A stretch of 64,000 nt of DNA from MGBC114844 sp910585855 (GCA_965646165.1 CBFFYP010000004.1:42082-106081); one strand, 5' to 3'; shown: positions 46,723-56,559, counted from the first letter of the stretch. Notes: generated from the sequence alone by a model not told the origin. A program made the numbers and translations.

Positions 46723-47640
46723 CTATCTTGGTCCTAAAAACTTATCTCCATTCAAATGTATCATATGATCCGGCATCTCCGCTATCCATACTTCTATTTC
46801 CCACGCCAACTCTTCCAAAAACTTTTTATATGTTTTAAAATCTAAAAATGCCGTCACAAAAATTTTTCCTGCTGTTACTCCCTGTGTCATCTCAATTATC
46901 TCCAATATCCTCTTCGGATTCATCGGACCTACAGAAGTAACCGATTCTACAAAATAAATCCAATTCTTATCCTCTTGATACAGAACAACATCCGGCATTT
47001 TATCATGAAGTGTAATTTCAAATCCCAACTCTGTCAATTTTTCTATATTTTTTACTAAATCTTTTTCTATTGTATCTCCTACATACAAACATTCAGAATT
47101 TGGTGCAAATCTCGGTGCAAATTCTTCAATGATTGCTTTCTGCAGCTTATTATGTTTACCGACAGAAAAACTAAAATCTATTTCATTTATCCTTACTGGC
47201 ATCATAGTCATTTTCTTTTTTGATGCATAAATATCTACCAACCTATCATGATACTTCAAAAAACGCTGCAAATATTTTTTCCACTCTGATGTCTTCAATG
47301 TTTTTAACATTCGCAAAGTTTCTTCTGTCAAACGATAACGATAATTGGGACTATTTGTTGCCACACCATTATCCTCTACTAATGCTGCAGTACGAAATCT
47401 ATGCAAAGCTTGTTTTCTAAAAGTTTCTCTGCTATTCTCTGCATAAGAAGCCCCATAATAACCATTAACAAATTGAATAATATCATGAATCCGAATCCAA
47501 TCATTTTCTGCCTCACTCCACGCCATATCTGGTTTTATTCCTGCCATTGCCAAAATCACATAACAGCATATATCCGCCTGCTGTACCTTTGGCATACCAA
47601 TCAACTGCAAAAACTCTCTTGCTTCATCAATTTTGCTCAC
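46723..47640 (-). CDS. BsuBI/PstI-family restriction endonuclease
   Basis: 305 residues. The C-terminal half is typical of BsuBI/PstI nucleases: FAPNSECLYVGDTIEKDLVK, HDKMPDVVLYQEDKNWIYFV then ESVTSVGPMNPKR (Asp and Glu of the active site), with an N-terminal winged-helix-like half. Known members recognise CTGCAG; this one's target is not proven. The start overlaps the methyltransferase stop by 14 bp. Confidence 0.9.
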   Translation of the reverse strand: MSKIDEAREFLQLIGMPKVQQADICCYVILAMAGIKPDMAWSEAENDWIRIHDIIQFVNGYYGASYAENSRETFRKQALHRFRTAALVEDNGVATNSPNYRYRLTEETLRMLKTLKTSEWKKYLQRFLKYHDRLVDIYASKKKMTMMPVRINEIDFSFSVGKHNKLQKAIIEEFAPRFAPNSECLYVGDTIEKDLVKNIEKLTELGFEITLHDKMPDVVLYQEDKNWIYFVESVTSVGPMNPKRILEIIEMTQGVTAGKIFVTAFLDFKTYKKFLEELAWEIEVWIAEMPDHMIHLNGDKFLGPR

Positions 47641-49120
47641 AATATCCCTCCAAAATCATATTACAATTATTCTCTGAATAATCCTGACTTTTCATCAATT
47701 TTTTTCCCATTTCCTGGATACTTTCTAAATCAGGAATTGGCATTGCATTGATTTCTGTTGAATTCACCTGAGTAGAATCATTTAATATACGATAATATTT
47801 ATCATACAATGTAGAGTTAAATAAAACATATAGACCATATACTAAGCACTCTGTCATCTCAGTCAAAAAACCGTCTACAAAATTAATTTTATTTTGTGTA
47901 CTAATTTTTTTGTACTGTGGAAAATCTTTTGCTAAATACACGCCGCACTGCAGCCTTCTTGGTTCTTCTTTGGCAGTAAAGCGCTTCACAAACAAATAAT
48001 TTTTATTGTCCTGTATCAATCCCTTCCGATCCATAGTCATATACTCATGCTCCTTTTGTATCGGAAACTCTATTCTCCCCTGCTTAATATGCTGCGAATA
48101 AAACAACGGAATTGCTCCCTCTTCCGCTTCATCACGCAATATATCCTGATTGCGAAAATCAACTGTCAATCCGGTTTTCATCTTAACACCAATATCTGGC
48201 AATGTCTTATCAAATTTATACAGCTTTTCTAATACTTTAACTTCTTCTTGATTTGTTACCAGATACACATAATAATCCGTCCCAAATACCACCAAACTAT
48301 ATGGCACTGTCAAAAAAGTCAAATCATCAAAATCGCAATTAGACTTAGAAGATGTAATTGTAACTTCTTTTGGAATAATACAAGTTTTCTTAACCTTTAC
48401 AATAATCGTTTCCTGCAGCACATTTTCTTTATCAAATACTTTATTACGGCTTATAAACAAATGAATATGTTCTATCTTTCCTTTTGTAAGAAAATATTCC
48501 CGAAAACGCTTAAAATAAGCCCCAGAAGTCCATGAGCGGGGAATAATATACACCATTTCTCCTTCTTCTTTTAAATTAAAAAGACTCATAGAAGCAAAAA
48601 TAAAATACATATTAGGCGCACCATAACAAACCGCAGGCATTGCCGCTGCCTCTGGTGCATCTTTAGAAATCTTCATATATGGTGGATTACCAATAACAAA
48701 ATCATATTTTACAGGATTCTTATTACCACCAATCATGCAATTAAAATCCAGATATTGACTCAAAATATAATTGTCCGTCGAGATATTAACAATAATATTT
48801 TTAGATGAATGTTCTTTACAAAATGCAATATTATTCTGCAATAACGTCAAAACATTACTGTCATTTTCATAACAAGTTAATTCAATATTTTTAATAAAAG
48901 CTAATGTTTCCAGACGTTCAATAAAAGCACATGCTAAAATCCCCGATCCAGCTCCGGCATCTAAAACTTTCACCGTATCCATATTTTCTGAAATATGATA
49001 GAGTCCAGCCATAAAACGTGCTGTTTCTATACTTGTAAAAAACTGCCCATATTTTTTCCGTTCTTTTTTAGGCATACTGTCAATATATTGATTCGTCAAG
49101 TCAACAATTTTTTCTAACAT
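47627..49120 (-). CDS. Adenine-specific DNA methyltransferase (M.BsuBI/PstI-like)
   Basis: 497 residues. KKYGQFFTSIETARFMAGL, then SAM motif VLDAGAGSGILACAFIE (about 48-64) and motif IV DFVIGNPPYMKIS (about 138-150), the order of gamma-class N6A enzymes of the Eco57I/PstI type. A target-recognition domain fills the C-terminal half, ending in a NSTQVNSTEINAMPIPDL-type stretch. Paired with the downstream nuclease in an overlapping operon. Confidence 0.9.
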   Translation of the reverse strand: MLEKIVDLTNQYIDSMPKKERKKYGQFFTSIETARFMAGLYHISENMDTVKVLDAGAGSGILACAFIERLETLAFIKNIELTCYENDSNVLTLLQNNIAFCKEHSSKNIIVNISTDNYILSQYLDFNCMIGGNKNPVKYDFVIGNPPYMKISKDAPEAAAMPAVCYGAPNMYFIFASMSLFNLKEEGEMVYIIPRSWTSGAYFKRFREYFLTKGKIEHIHLFISRNKVFDKENVLQETIIVKVKKTCIIPKEVTITSSKSNCDFDDLTFLTVPYSLVVFGTDYYVYLVTNQEEVKVLEKLYKFDKTLPDIGVKMKTGLTVDFRNQDILRDEAEEGAIPLFYSQHIKQGRIEFPIQKEHEYMTMDRKGLIQDNKNYLFVKRFTAKEEPRRLQCGVYLAKDFPQYKKISTQNKINFVDGFLTEMTECLVYGLYVLFNSTLYDKYYRILNDSTQVNSTEINAMPIPDLESIQEMGKKLMKSQDYSENNCNMILEGYCEQN

Positions 49121-49173
49121 ATTTTACCCCAAAGCAATGTATCCAATTTTGATTAACCACTGTAGTTCAATTC

Positions 49174-50007
49174 CTACTTTATCATTTGATATACTCGAAA
49201 AAAGAAATCAAATAAGTTGCCTGTCCAATCTCCCGAACTAGATTGTAAACGATCAGTCCAACGAATGGTCGGATCTAATAATTCTCTAAAATCAAGAAAA
49301 TACTCTGGATACTCATACAAAATTTTATATTCATCTCCAAACATCAATAAACCTGCCGCTGTTGGATGAAGTTTGTTGTCTGTATAAAGTACTCTAGCAG
49401 CACCGATTCTTTCCAAATAATCCGTATCTTCTAACTGTCCCCAAACATGCTCTCTCCGATATACCATATGACGATTCCGATAGGCATGTACCGTTTCCAT
49501 ATTGAATACATCCATCTGCATCTCTTCAAGAACTTTCATATCCATGGTATCTTCTGTCTGATCACGAAGCATTGCTTTTACCTCGCTAGGAGAACAACGA
49601 TAATCCCCTTCCCCATTACGCCGATAAGTTCCCTTAAACATATCCTCTCCAATATAAATCGGTTTTTGCTATCTCTTTGCTTTTGGAACATAAATCACCA
49701 TAATAACATCATTCCCTACCTGATAAGTCTGAACATCTTTTTCTAATAAAAGATTCAAACTCACTTTTTGTAAATTATTGATCGTATTCCAAAAGTCTTT
49801 GCGCAATTTGCTTTCCTCCTGCAATCCTGTTGTATACCAACTCCCATCTTCTCTTTCTTTTACACCAAGAAGAATCACACCACCATAACAATTTGCAAAT
49901 GCAGAGTAAGTACTCCATAAAGAATCTGGTAAACCGCCTTTTGCTTTTTTTACTTCACGGCGATTATCTTCTCTATATTGATTAAATTTGGATAAATCAA
50001 ACATCAA
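49174..50007 (-). pseudogene. AlbA_2 (Schlafen-like) domain protein, amber stop and 3' truncation
   Basis: The N-terminal 112 residues contain the AlbA_2 fold: ESKREVKKAKGG-like start, STYSAFANCYGGVILLGVKE, and QTYQVGNDVIMVIYVPKAKR. A TAG at about 49671 interrupts an otherwise continuous frame (QKPIYIGEDMFKGTYRRNGE continues in phase). The frame ends at VYQMIK, about 270 residues in all, where intact relatives run to 450-550 residues. Intact members are nucleotide- or nucleic-acid-binding regulators/effectors, frequent near defence genes. Confidence 0.8.
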
Positions 50008-50070
50008 ATATCCTCCAAAATTTTCTTCAAAAAACTATTTCTCTGCTGCCAAACAATAAACAAAACTTTA

Positions 50071-50262
50071 CTATTCAGAATGTTTCTCCACATACTTTAT
50101 AAATTCCGGCGTTTTAGACCAATATTTCATGCCCCAATTTTCAAAATTCCACTCTTCCATATAATCATTACACTCATAATCAACATAGTATAAAACACCA
50201 TTCTGCAAAATAAAATTAGTTGGAAAATAATTTATGTTATTAAATTCATTAAAATCATTATC
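50071..50262 (-). pseudogene. Kinase-like protein, C-terminal fragment
   Basis: Encodes NINYFPTNFILQNGVLYYVD and YECNDYMEEWNFENWGMKYW, the C-lobe of the kinase-like family whose N-lobe is at 51308-51694. Separated from it by the second TnpB element; the ORF start lies inside the element end. Confidence 0.75.
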
Positions 50263-51302
50263 ATATATAATAAATTTTAATAAAATTAGTTTATCAGTCA
50301 ATACAACTCATATAAAAGCGGCATTTACTCTGACTGGATGTAACACCACATCCTCTATCCCGTTCACATATGCTGTCGGGAATACTTTTTTCAAAATTTG
50401 ATAAGATGCGTTAATATCTGCATTGATTTCTATCCCATTACTGCTCAGAAACAATCCTCTGTGAACACGTCTGCTCTTATCATAATTCTTTTTCACCGGT
50501 TCTTCTCCATCCAGAAAACTGGTTCCAGATGTATAGGATTCTTCTGTTAAAATCACACGGATTCTTACCTCCTGTGCCTTATACTGTATCATTTCTATAA
50601 ACCACTGTGTTGGTAGTCCTGCAAAACTTTGATTCACATTCTTGTTTAATTTTGTACTCCTTTTCCAACCTTTATTATATCCTATCACTATTGTATTAAT
50701 ATTTTCACGGATACAAGCATTCACTATTTTACGACTCGCTTTATGCATATAGTCATTTACTTTCTGGTTTCTTTTTAACTTGGAAATTTCAAAATGTCTT
50801 CTTTTCGTTTTACATTCTGATTGGTCAAAATAAGGATATTTCTGTCCTCTTTCTTTTTGTACTTTGGCAGTTTTGGTTTCCCTGTATATTTGTTTTTGTT
50901 CTTTGTCCAATCTTTTACAGACTGAAAAAATGACTTCCAGTTCTTTTCCAACAACCGCAATACCTGCTGTGCGGACTGTGCCGTAGGCATTGCCCTGTAA
51001 TCAGGATAGTTTTCATCTGCTTTCAAGATTTTATCCATGACACCATAAGAAACAACCTTACAATGATGGATAAACGCATAGCGCAGGATAAAATTGGCAT
51101 GGTTATACAAATTTTTAGACAAAAAACAAAAATGATCCAACATAGCATAATAGCGACTGGATGGTTTTATGATATGCTTTTCCACTCTCTGTACAATCAT
51201 AATCTTCTAACACCTCTTTTCTTGATATAATCATAATACATTGAAACAAATATTTCCATTATTTTATTAAAATATTTAATATAATTTTATGTTTTTATTT
51301 AT
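50262..51302 (-). mobile_element. IS607-like TnpB element (copy 2) inside kinase-like gene
   Basis: Shares both ends with copy 1 (20655-22207): ATTTTAATAAAATT...CAGTCAAT on one side and AAATAAAAACATAAAATTATA plus the TATTTTAATAAAATA palindrome on the other. It has no trace of tnpA and a deleted tnpB, so it cannot move by itself. Confidence 0.7.
50308..51200 (-). pseudogene. tnpB: tnpB with internal deletion
   Basis: The N-terminal 140 residues (51200 leftwards) and the C-terminal half (about 50800 to 50308) closely match the intact TnpB at 20703-21941, but the middle (about 120 residues including the RuvC-I Asp) is deleted and the frame shifts at the join near 50790. The RuvC-II and RuvC-III pieces ILTEESYTSGTSFLDGE and NADINASYQ remain. 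Inactive as a nuclease. Confidence 0.85.
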
Positions 51303-51307
51303 TTATT

Positions 51308-51694
51308 TTATACATCATATTCGTTTTCGCTTGATATAACAAATGACAACATTTCCTTTATCTGACACAAACAAATTTCTGGCAATTTATCTTTTAATAT
51401 CATCTCATACGCCGTATCACCTGCAATATATTCCTTTACAATTCTTTCCGTCACTCTATCCACATCCAACATTTTAGGCAAAGAAATTCCTATAGATTGT
51501 AAACGTTTATAATCATTTATTTCAGCCTCAATTTTATTTCCAAATTGATAATAAGAACACGGCTCATGATGTATCTGTTTCACCACAATATCATGATTAT
51601 CTATTTGTGCAAGATAAGAATACCCGCCCTTTCCTTTTCCTAACAGCTTAATAACTGTATATTTTTTATTATTTACATATAAAATATCATCCAT
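51308..51694 (-). pseudogene. Kinase-like protein, N-terminal fragment
   Basis: 128 residues of a protein-kinase-like N-lobe: IKLLGKGKGGYSYLA is the Gly-rich loop, IVVKQIHHEP the Lys strand, and VKEYIAGDTAYEMIL the hinge. The frame ends at SSENEYDV where the TnpB element begins. Together with 50071-50262 it would form one protein of about 190-200 residues, probably a small-molecule or protein kinase of unknown target. Confidence 0.75.
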
Positions 51695-51772
51695 AAAAAT
51701 CCCCTTAACCTAAATTTTTCAGTATTAAGTATAACAGATAAATCCTTTCTTATCAATAACCTGTATTATTCA

Positions 51773-52210
51773 CTTTAATTAGGCTTTTGAAAAGAGGTTG
51801 CTTTCACCGGACGCCAGAGGCAGGTTGCTCATGACGAAAAAATGAGATTCTTTTTTCGTTCCGGCGTCAAGAAACAGCCAGATTCGAAAAGGGTGGACTG
51901 CCTGCAGTGACTTTGGAGAAAAGTTAGAATTTCTTGACTTCTGCTCGAAAACCTAAGATTTTTTTCACATCCTGCTTCCATGCAGGGTGTGAAAAAAAAG
52001 GAGCGTGTTTAGCCCAGCGTATCGAAACGAGATTGTTTTGTGATAGGGCGCATCGTTTGAAATGTCCGTTTCGTTTTGGCTGCCATGCGGGCGAATTGCG
52101 CTCCGTTCTGTCCGGTTGGATGTATGGAACAGCAGAAGTCTTAGAACTTCTTACTTTTTGGAAATGTGGAACAGCAGGCAGTTCACCCTTTTCGAATCTG
52201 GCGTCCCCCT
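51773..52210 (+). repeat. Structured repeat, copy D
   Basis: Arms 51877-51905 and 52174-52202 pair over all 29 positions, one a G-T wobble. Against copy A, C-to-G at arm position 15 and A-to-T at position 23 are both compensated on the other side. The central hairpin CACATCCTGC/GCAGGGTGTG contains a T-G wobble. The left flank keeps CTTTAATTAGGCTTTTG and an A'-type border (TTTCACCGGACGCC near 51803). It ends 143 bp before the secreted-protein start at 52345, same sense. Confidence 0.88.
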
Positions 52211-52344
52211 CTCTCCAAAAAACATATCAAAGATTATTCAATCTCTATACTATAAAAATAAATCTACCTCATTCAAAAAACTTGTAAAACATAAATTCCA
52301 ATGTTATACTAAATAAAATGATAATAAATAAAAGGAGTTTATTT

Positions 52345-53673
52345 ATGAAAAATAAAAAATTTATACCTATTCTATCTCTTCTTCTAATTATCCCAATTCT
52401 CTCATTCGTAGCCAAACACAGCACCCCTGATTTTCCATCTCCTGATTCCACTTTCTTATCCATACAAGAAACTTCTTTTTTACCCGAATCATCAGCAAAA
52501 GAAACAATACCAGTTGAAACAACCCTATCCACAACACCAACATCTTGTTTTACTTATGAAGAATTACCCGATGGTACATTACGAATTATCCGTTATGATC
52601 CAAGAGAAAACTCACATGATCCCTATCATGTTACTATTCCAGCTATCATTAATGGAAAACCCGTTTCTACTTTGGGAGAAAAATGCCTTGCCCTGCCTGA
52701 TATTTATTCACAGAATATATTAGAACTTACAATTTCTGAAGGTATTACTACCCTAGAAGCAAATCTATTGGAATATATTGATACTATTTATCAAATCAAT
52801 ATTCCTGACAGTGTAACTTTTATTGATGAAAAAGCATTTCAAGATACCGATCGTAATACCCCTCATCTTATTGCCATTGGCTGTAATGATACCTCTTATG
52901 CCTACCAATACGCTGTTAAAAATGATTTCGCCTGCCATATTTTTCATTCTGTAAAACCTGAAAACAATTTTCTAACCGAATATAGGGACAAATCCTATCG
53001 TCCATATTATTGCCACTATCAAATAGAAGGACAAACCTATCATTATACTGTGATTGAATATTTAGATTTTTCTAAAGAATGGGATAACGAATTTCTTGTT
53101 TTAGTACAAGATAAAACTTCAAAACTAATCCTTCAATGTATTGATTCCTCCTGTGTCCCTGAAGAAAAATGCACTTACCACTGTCTTACGGGAGTTAATT
53201 ACAGAAATTTTGTTTCTTTTGCAGACTGGAACTTTGATGGAACAGAAGATCTTCGCTGCTATAAAGGCAGTTCTGGCACAGGAGCTCTATCTCACTCTGA
53301 TTTATATCTCTACGATAAAGAGAGTTCCTCCTATTTGAATCTGCCTGAATTTTCTAATATCAATAATCCCGTTCTTTATCCAGACAAAATGTGTATTCGT
53401 AATTCTTTCAGAATATCTGCTAGCGGTTATCGTGAAGAACGATATGAATATCAAAACGAAAATCTGGTTTGTGTTGCACAGCTTACTGTAATCCACAGAG
53501 AAAATGATTGTTTCGAAATTACGGATGAACGACTGATCGATGGAAAATGGCAAGTTTACCAAAATGGAATTCTTTACTCAAAAGATGAATCAGAAGAAGA
53601 CATACCAACAGAAGAATCTTATCCTACTGAACAGTCTACGATTCTCTATCAAATCGACAGCTACTGGGATTAA
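52345..53673 (+). CDS. Secreted protein with LRR_5-like and XAC2610-like regions
   Basis: 442 residues from ATG 52345 (RBS AAAGGAG); a frame start at 52318 has no RBS. N-terminal signal/anchor (FIPILSLLLIIPILSFV), then a Ser/Thr/Pro linker. Residues 75-200 look like a short BspA-type leucine-rich repeat: ILELTISEGITTLEANLLEY and YQINIPDSVTFIDEKAFQD. Residues 225-400 (FADWNFDGTEDLRCYKGSSG; SDLYLYDKESSSYLNLPEF) resemble the XAC2610 domain of unknown function. Cell-surface role, not specified. Preceded by structured repeat D. Confidence 0.75.
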   Translation: MKNKKFIPILSLLLIIPILSFVAKHSTPDFPSPDSTFLSIQETSFLPESSAKETIPVETTLSTTPTSCFTYEELPDGTLRIIRYDPRENSHDPYHVTIPAIINGKPVSTLGEKCLALPDIYSQNILELTISEGITTLEANLLEYIDTIYQINIPDSVTFIDEKAFQDTDRNTPHLIAIGCNDTSYAYQYAVKNDFACHIFHSVKPENNFLTEYRDKSYRPYYCHYQIEGQTYHYTVIEYLDFSKEWDNEFLVLVQDKTSKLILQCIDSSCVPEEKCTYHCLTGVNYRNFVSFADWNFDGTEDLRCYKGSSGTGALSHSDLYLYDKESSSYLNLPEFSNINNPVLYPDKMCIRNSFRISASGYREERYEYQNENLVCVAQLTVIHRENDCFEITDERLIDGKWQVYQNGILYSKDESEEDIPTEESYPTEQSTILYQIDSYWD

Positions 53674-53750
53674 TTTTTACAAGACAAAAATAAAAAAATA
53701 ATTCTTTTTGTAAATATAATACAAAAAAGAGTTCGCTTCTTTCTAACTGG

Positions 53751-53920
53751 CAGAAACAGCTGAACTCGGAAGGAAGGTCTATGAAGAGTCATCATTTTCC
53801 GTCGGCACTTAGGCACGGTATTGCTGTGTTTTCGTGCCTTATGTATCCGCTATGAAAATAGAAAATGATAAGCGCAAGCAGACCCGGAATAGACCTTCCT
53901 TTCGAGTTCAGCGTCCCCCA
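53751..53920 (+). repeat. Structured repeat, subfamily F
   Basis: A 24-bp terminal stem, 53759-53782 with 53889-53912, contains one G-T wobble; inside it ATCATTTTC/GAAAATGAT and GGCACG/CGTGCC form further stems. The sequence is unrelated to copies A-D, but the borders are the same: AGAAACAGC before the left arm and GCGTCCCCC after the right arm. It lies between two convergent genes. The rest of 53674-53945 shows nothing else. Confidence 0.8.
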
Positions 53921-53945
53921 AATTTTTCAAACCTACTCTTTTTTA

Positions 53946-55034
53946 CTATCTCTTAATATCATAATTCATATTCATCAAATTAAGAATACTATTTGCATCA
54001 TCTGTAATATTCGCATCGCCATGTATCGTATGCTTAATCACACTGCTTGCCACTGCAAAATTAATCATATCCATTGCACGATAATTATGCATCATTGCAT
54101 AAATTAAACCACTTGCAAAAGCATCTCCTCCACCTACACGATCCAAAATATTAAAGGTAAAAAGTCTGCTCTCAAATGTATGACCTTCATACCACATAAA
54201 TGCTTTCAAACTATTTTCACTTCCGCTGTGTGCATAACGTACATGACGGGCAATACATTTTATATTAGGATAGCGTTCTACAAATCTGCGGAATATCTCA
54301 TCCTGCTGCTCATAAGATGGCTGAAGCGGCACACCGTCCTTATAATCACCCTTACTGTGATCTTCCTCATCTTTCCAAAGATGATAAGGCTCAATCCCTA
54401 ATAAAACATCTACATAAGGCAAGCACTTTGTACAAAAATCTCTTGCTTCTTCCCAGCTCCATAAAGCACTGCGGAAATTACCGTCAAAACTTACTGTCAA
54501 CCCTTTTTCTTTTGCTACTTTTAAACTATCCAAAATAAGTGTCTGACAATTCGGGGAAAGTGCCGGAGTAATACCGCTCAAGTGCAGCCAATCAAAACCT
54601 TCCATCAAGGAATCTAAATCAACTTTCGTAAAATCATATTCTGTAATAGCACTGTTCTTACGGTCATACGTAACTTTACTGGCACGTATCCCATATCCAG
54701 TTTCTAAGTAATATGTGCCAAGCCGATGAGAAGGGGTTTCTTCTGGTGAACTTAATATCACAGGGGTACAATGTACATCATTGCTCCGCAGCATACGAAT
54801 CGCACTTTTTCCAAGACTGTTATTTGGTACTACAGTAAAAAATGTGCTGTCAATCCCAAGATTTGCCAATGCCAGTGCAATATTGGCTTCACTTCCGCCA
54901 TAGCTGGCTTCAAAATTACTTGCCATGCGGATTTTTTCATAATTAGGAGGGGTCAAACGAAGCATAATTTCTCCGATTGTAAAGAATTTCTGAGGACTCT
55001 TGCCATTTTGCAATAAAGGATTAAAATGTTCCAT
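53946..55034 (-). CDS. kdgK: PfkB-family sugar kinase, KdgK-like
   Basis: 362 residues. FFTIGEIMLRLTPPNYEKIR at the N-terminus, the first PfkB signature region YGGSEANIALALANLG, and the ATP/catalytic motif DRVGGGDAFASGLIYA (about residues 300-315, catalytic Asp in GGGDAF). Sequence style fits 2-keto-3-deoxygluconate kinases, which phosphorylate KDG from pectin breakdown, in line with the pectinases at 1-7600; fructokinase is less likely. RBS AAGGAGAAC. Confidence 0.82.
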   Translation of the reverse strand: MEHFNPLLQNGKSPQKFFTIGEIMLRLTPPNYEKIRMASNFEASYGGSEANIALALANLGIDSTFFTVVPNNSLGKSAIRMLRSNDVHCTPVILSSPEETPSHRLGTYYLETGYGIRASKVTYDRKNSAITEYDFTKVDLDSLMEGFDWLHLSGITPALSPNCQTLILDSLKVAKEKGLTVSFDGNFRSALWSWEEARDFCTKCLPYVDVLLGIEPYHLWKDEEDHSKGDYKDGVPLQPSYEQQDEIFRRFVERYPNIKCIARHVRYAHSGSENSLKAFMWYEGHTFESRLFTFNILDRVGGGDAFASGLIYAMMHNYRAMDMINFAVASSVIKHTIHGDANITDDANSILNLMNMNYDIKR

Positions 55035-55209
55035 ACTATTGTTCTCCTTATTTAATTAGTATATTGTGTCACAAACCACTATTTGATATTTTAATTATAA
55101 CAAAGACAGGAAAAAAAAACAAGCAAATCACTGTCAGAACACAGCATTAATATAATCCATTTTCCCACTGCTTTCCGTGTCCCATCTAATCTAAAACGCT
55201 AAATTATCA

Positions 55210-55238
55210 TTGCTATCATATTATCTATATGCTACAAT
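55210..55238 (+). promoter_or_regulatory. Promoter of toxin-antitoxin operon
   Basis: TTGCTA (55210-55215), 17-bp spacer, TACAAT (55233-55238), followed by RBS GGAGGTG and ATG 55267. Confidence 0.6.
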
Positions 55239-55266
55239 ATCATTATAAAATTATTGGAGGTGCAGT

Positions 55267-55530
55267 ATGGCTACATTACAAATTCGTATTGATGACACAT
55301 TAAAGAAACAGGCAGATACCTTATTTTCCAGTCTTGGACTGGACACATCAACGGCAATTCGAATCTTTTTAAATGCATCGATTGAAAATGCAGGAATTCC
55401 ATTTTCAGTACAACATAAGACGATTCCTTATTCCCTTCAGGAAGCTATTTATGATAGCAGATTTCGTAGAAATCTGAATGGTCCTTTTGATAATGCAGAA
55501 GAGGCTGTTTCTTCTATGTTAGAGGACTAA
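55267..55530 (+). CDS. RelB/DinJ-family antitoxin
   Basis: 87 residues. N-terminal ribbon-helix-helix: TLQIRIDDTLKKQADTLFSS then LGLDTSTAIRIFLNASIENA, a classic DinJ. The C-terminal tail (PFDNAEEAVSSMLED) would wrap the toxin. It precedes the toxin gene by 3 bp; the pair should repress its own promoter. Confidence 0.92.
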   Translation: MATLQIRIDDTLKKQADTLFSSLGLDTSTAIRIFLNASIENAGIPFSVQHKTIPYSLQEAIYDSRFRRNLNGPFDNAEEAVSSMLED

Positions 55531-55533
55531 ATT

Positions 55534-55812
55534 ATGTATAAAATTGTCTACACTAATCGGATGAAAAAAGACGCAAAGTTAATGAAAAAACGTGGAAAAG
55601 ATTTAAAAAAATTGATTTATGTACTTTCTCTGCTGGCGAGTGGTCAGCCTTTACCTGTTCAATACAAAGATCATCCACTAACTGGTAACCTGCAAGATTT
55701 TAGAGAATGTCACATAGAACCTGACTGGCTGCTTATATATCAAATTTATGAGGATTCTCTTATTCTTTCTGCTACTGCAACTGGCAGTCATGCAGATTTA
55801 TTTTCCAAATAG
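55534..55812 (+). CDS. YafQ-family mRNA interferase toxin
   Basis: 92 residues: YKIVYTNRMKKDAKLMKKRG, LLASGQPLPVQYKDHPLTGN, then FRECHIEPDWLLIYQI with the conserved His and Asp residues of YafQ (RelE superfamily). It would cut mRNA on the ribosome when antitoxin is lost. Confidence 0.92.
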   Translation: MYKIVYTNRMKKDAKLMKKRGKDLKKLIYVLSLLASGQPLPVQYKDHPLTGNLQDFRECHIEPDWLLIYQIYEDSLILSATATGSHADLFSK

Positions 55813-55831
55813 TATTTCCAAATTCCTTGTT

Positions 55832-55873
55832 ATACCGCAATCTAAATAACAGTCAATTTTTAGATTGCGGTAT
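55832..55873. terminator. 15-bp hairpin between toxin and convergent gene
   Basis: ATACCGCAATCTAAA (55832-55846) pairs perfectly with 55859-55873 around a 12-nt loop. It sits between convergent genes and probably terminates one or both, though T-runs are weak. Confidence 0.65.
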
Positions 55874-55902
55874 TATATTAAATTAAAAGCTATTGTATTA
55901 GT

Positions 55903-56559
55903 TTATCTGCCAAATCTAACAAAACTAAAGTATTGCTCTACTTTTCTCACAGTTTCCTCAATTGTACTACTTTCCGTTCTTTCAATCCATAGATAGTTAC
56001 TGCCCTTAATATCATTATATGTTTTCTCATTGAGAGTTTTTAAAGTTGCATTGCATGTCGCCTTTGCTTTTTCAATTTCAGATGCACTATTAATAAAATC
56101 ATGAAATCCTTGATGGTCAGGACGATTACAATAATCCTCAATTAAATTTGATGGTTCTTTTATCAAAAACACTATTCGAGATACTTCCATGCATTTTTCA
56201 GCTTCTTTCACTGTCAAATGACAGTCACACAATACAATTTTATTTTGTGAAAGACGAATCAAATCTAATAATACAAAATCTAATTGTTCTCTTGTGTTCT
56301 CAATCAGCCATTCTTTATATTCCTCTACAGTACGCCCAAAAAACTCATCTGCATCTTTAAAAACTTTATTCATTGATGGTTGAAAAACAGAATTTGAAAT
56401 TTTTTGATGATTTGCAAACTGCTCATCAACATCATAAACTAATAAATTGTGTCGTTTTGCCAACTCCCGTGAAATTGTTGTCTTTCCGCCACAAGGTGTT
56501 CCCGTTACAAAATAAACATTTTTTAAATATTCTTTAATCACATTATCTTGAAATATCAT
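55903..56559 (-). CDS. P-loop AAA_33-like kinase/ATPase
   Basis: 218 residues. Walker A at VYFVTGTPCGGKTTISRELAK (about residues 15-35), DVDEQFANH next, and a LID-like helical region. Such proteins resemble shikimate/adenylate-type kinases that phosphorylate small molecules; the substrate is unknown. RBS AAGGGGAAC precedes ATG 56559. Confidence 0.78.
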   Translation of the reverse strand: MIFQDNVIKEYLKNVYFVTGTPCGGKTTISRELAKRHNLLVYDVDEQFANHQKISNSVFQPSMNKVFKDADEFFGRTVEEYKEWLIENTREQLDFVLLDLIRLSQNKIVLCDCHLTVKEAEKCMEVSRIVFLIKEPSNLIEDYCNRPDHQGFHDFINSASEIEKAKATCNATLKTLNEKTYNDIKGSNYLWIERTESSTIEETVRKVEQYFSFVRFGR

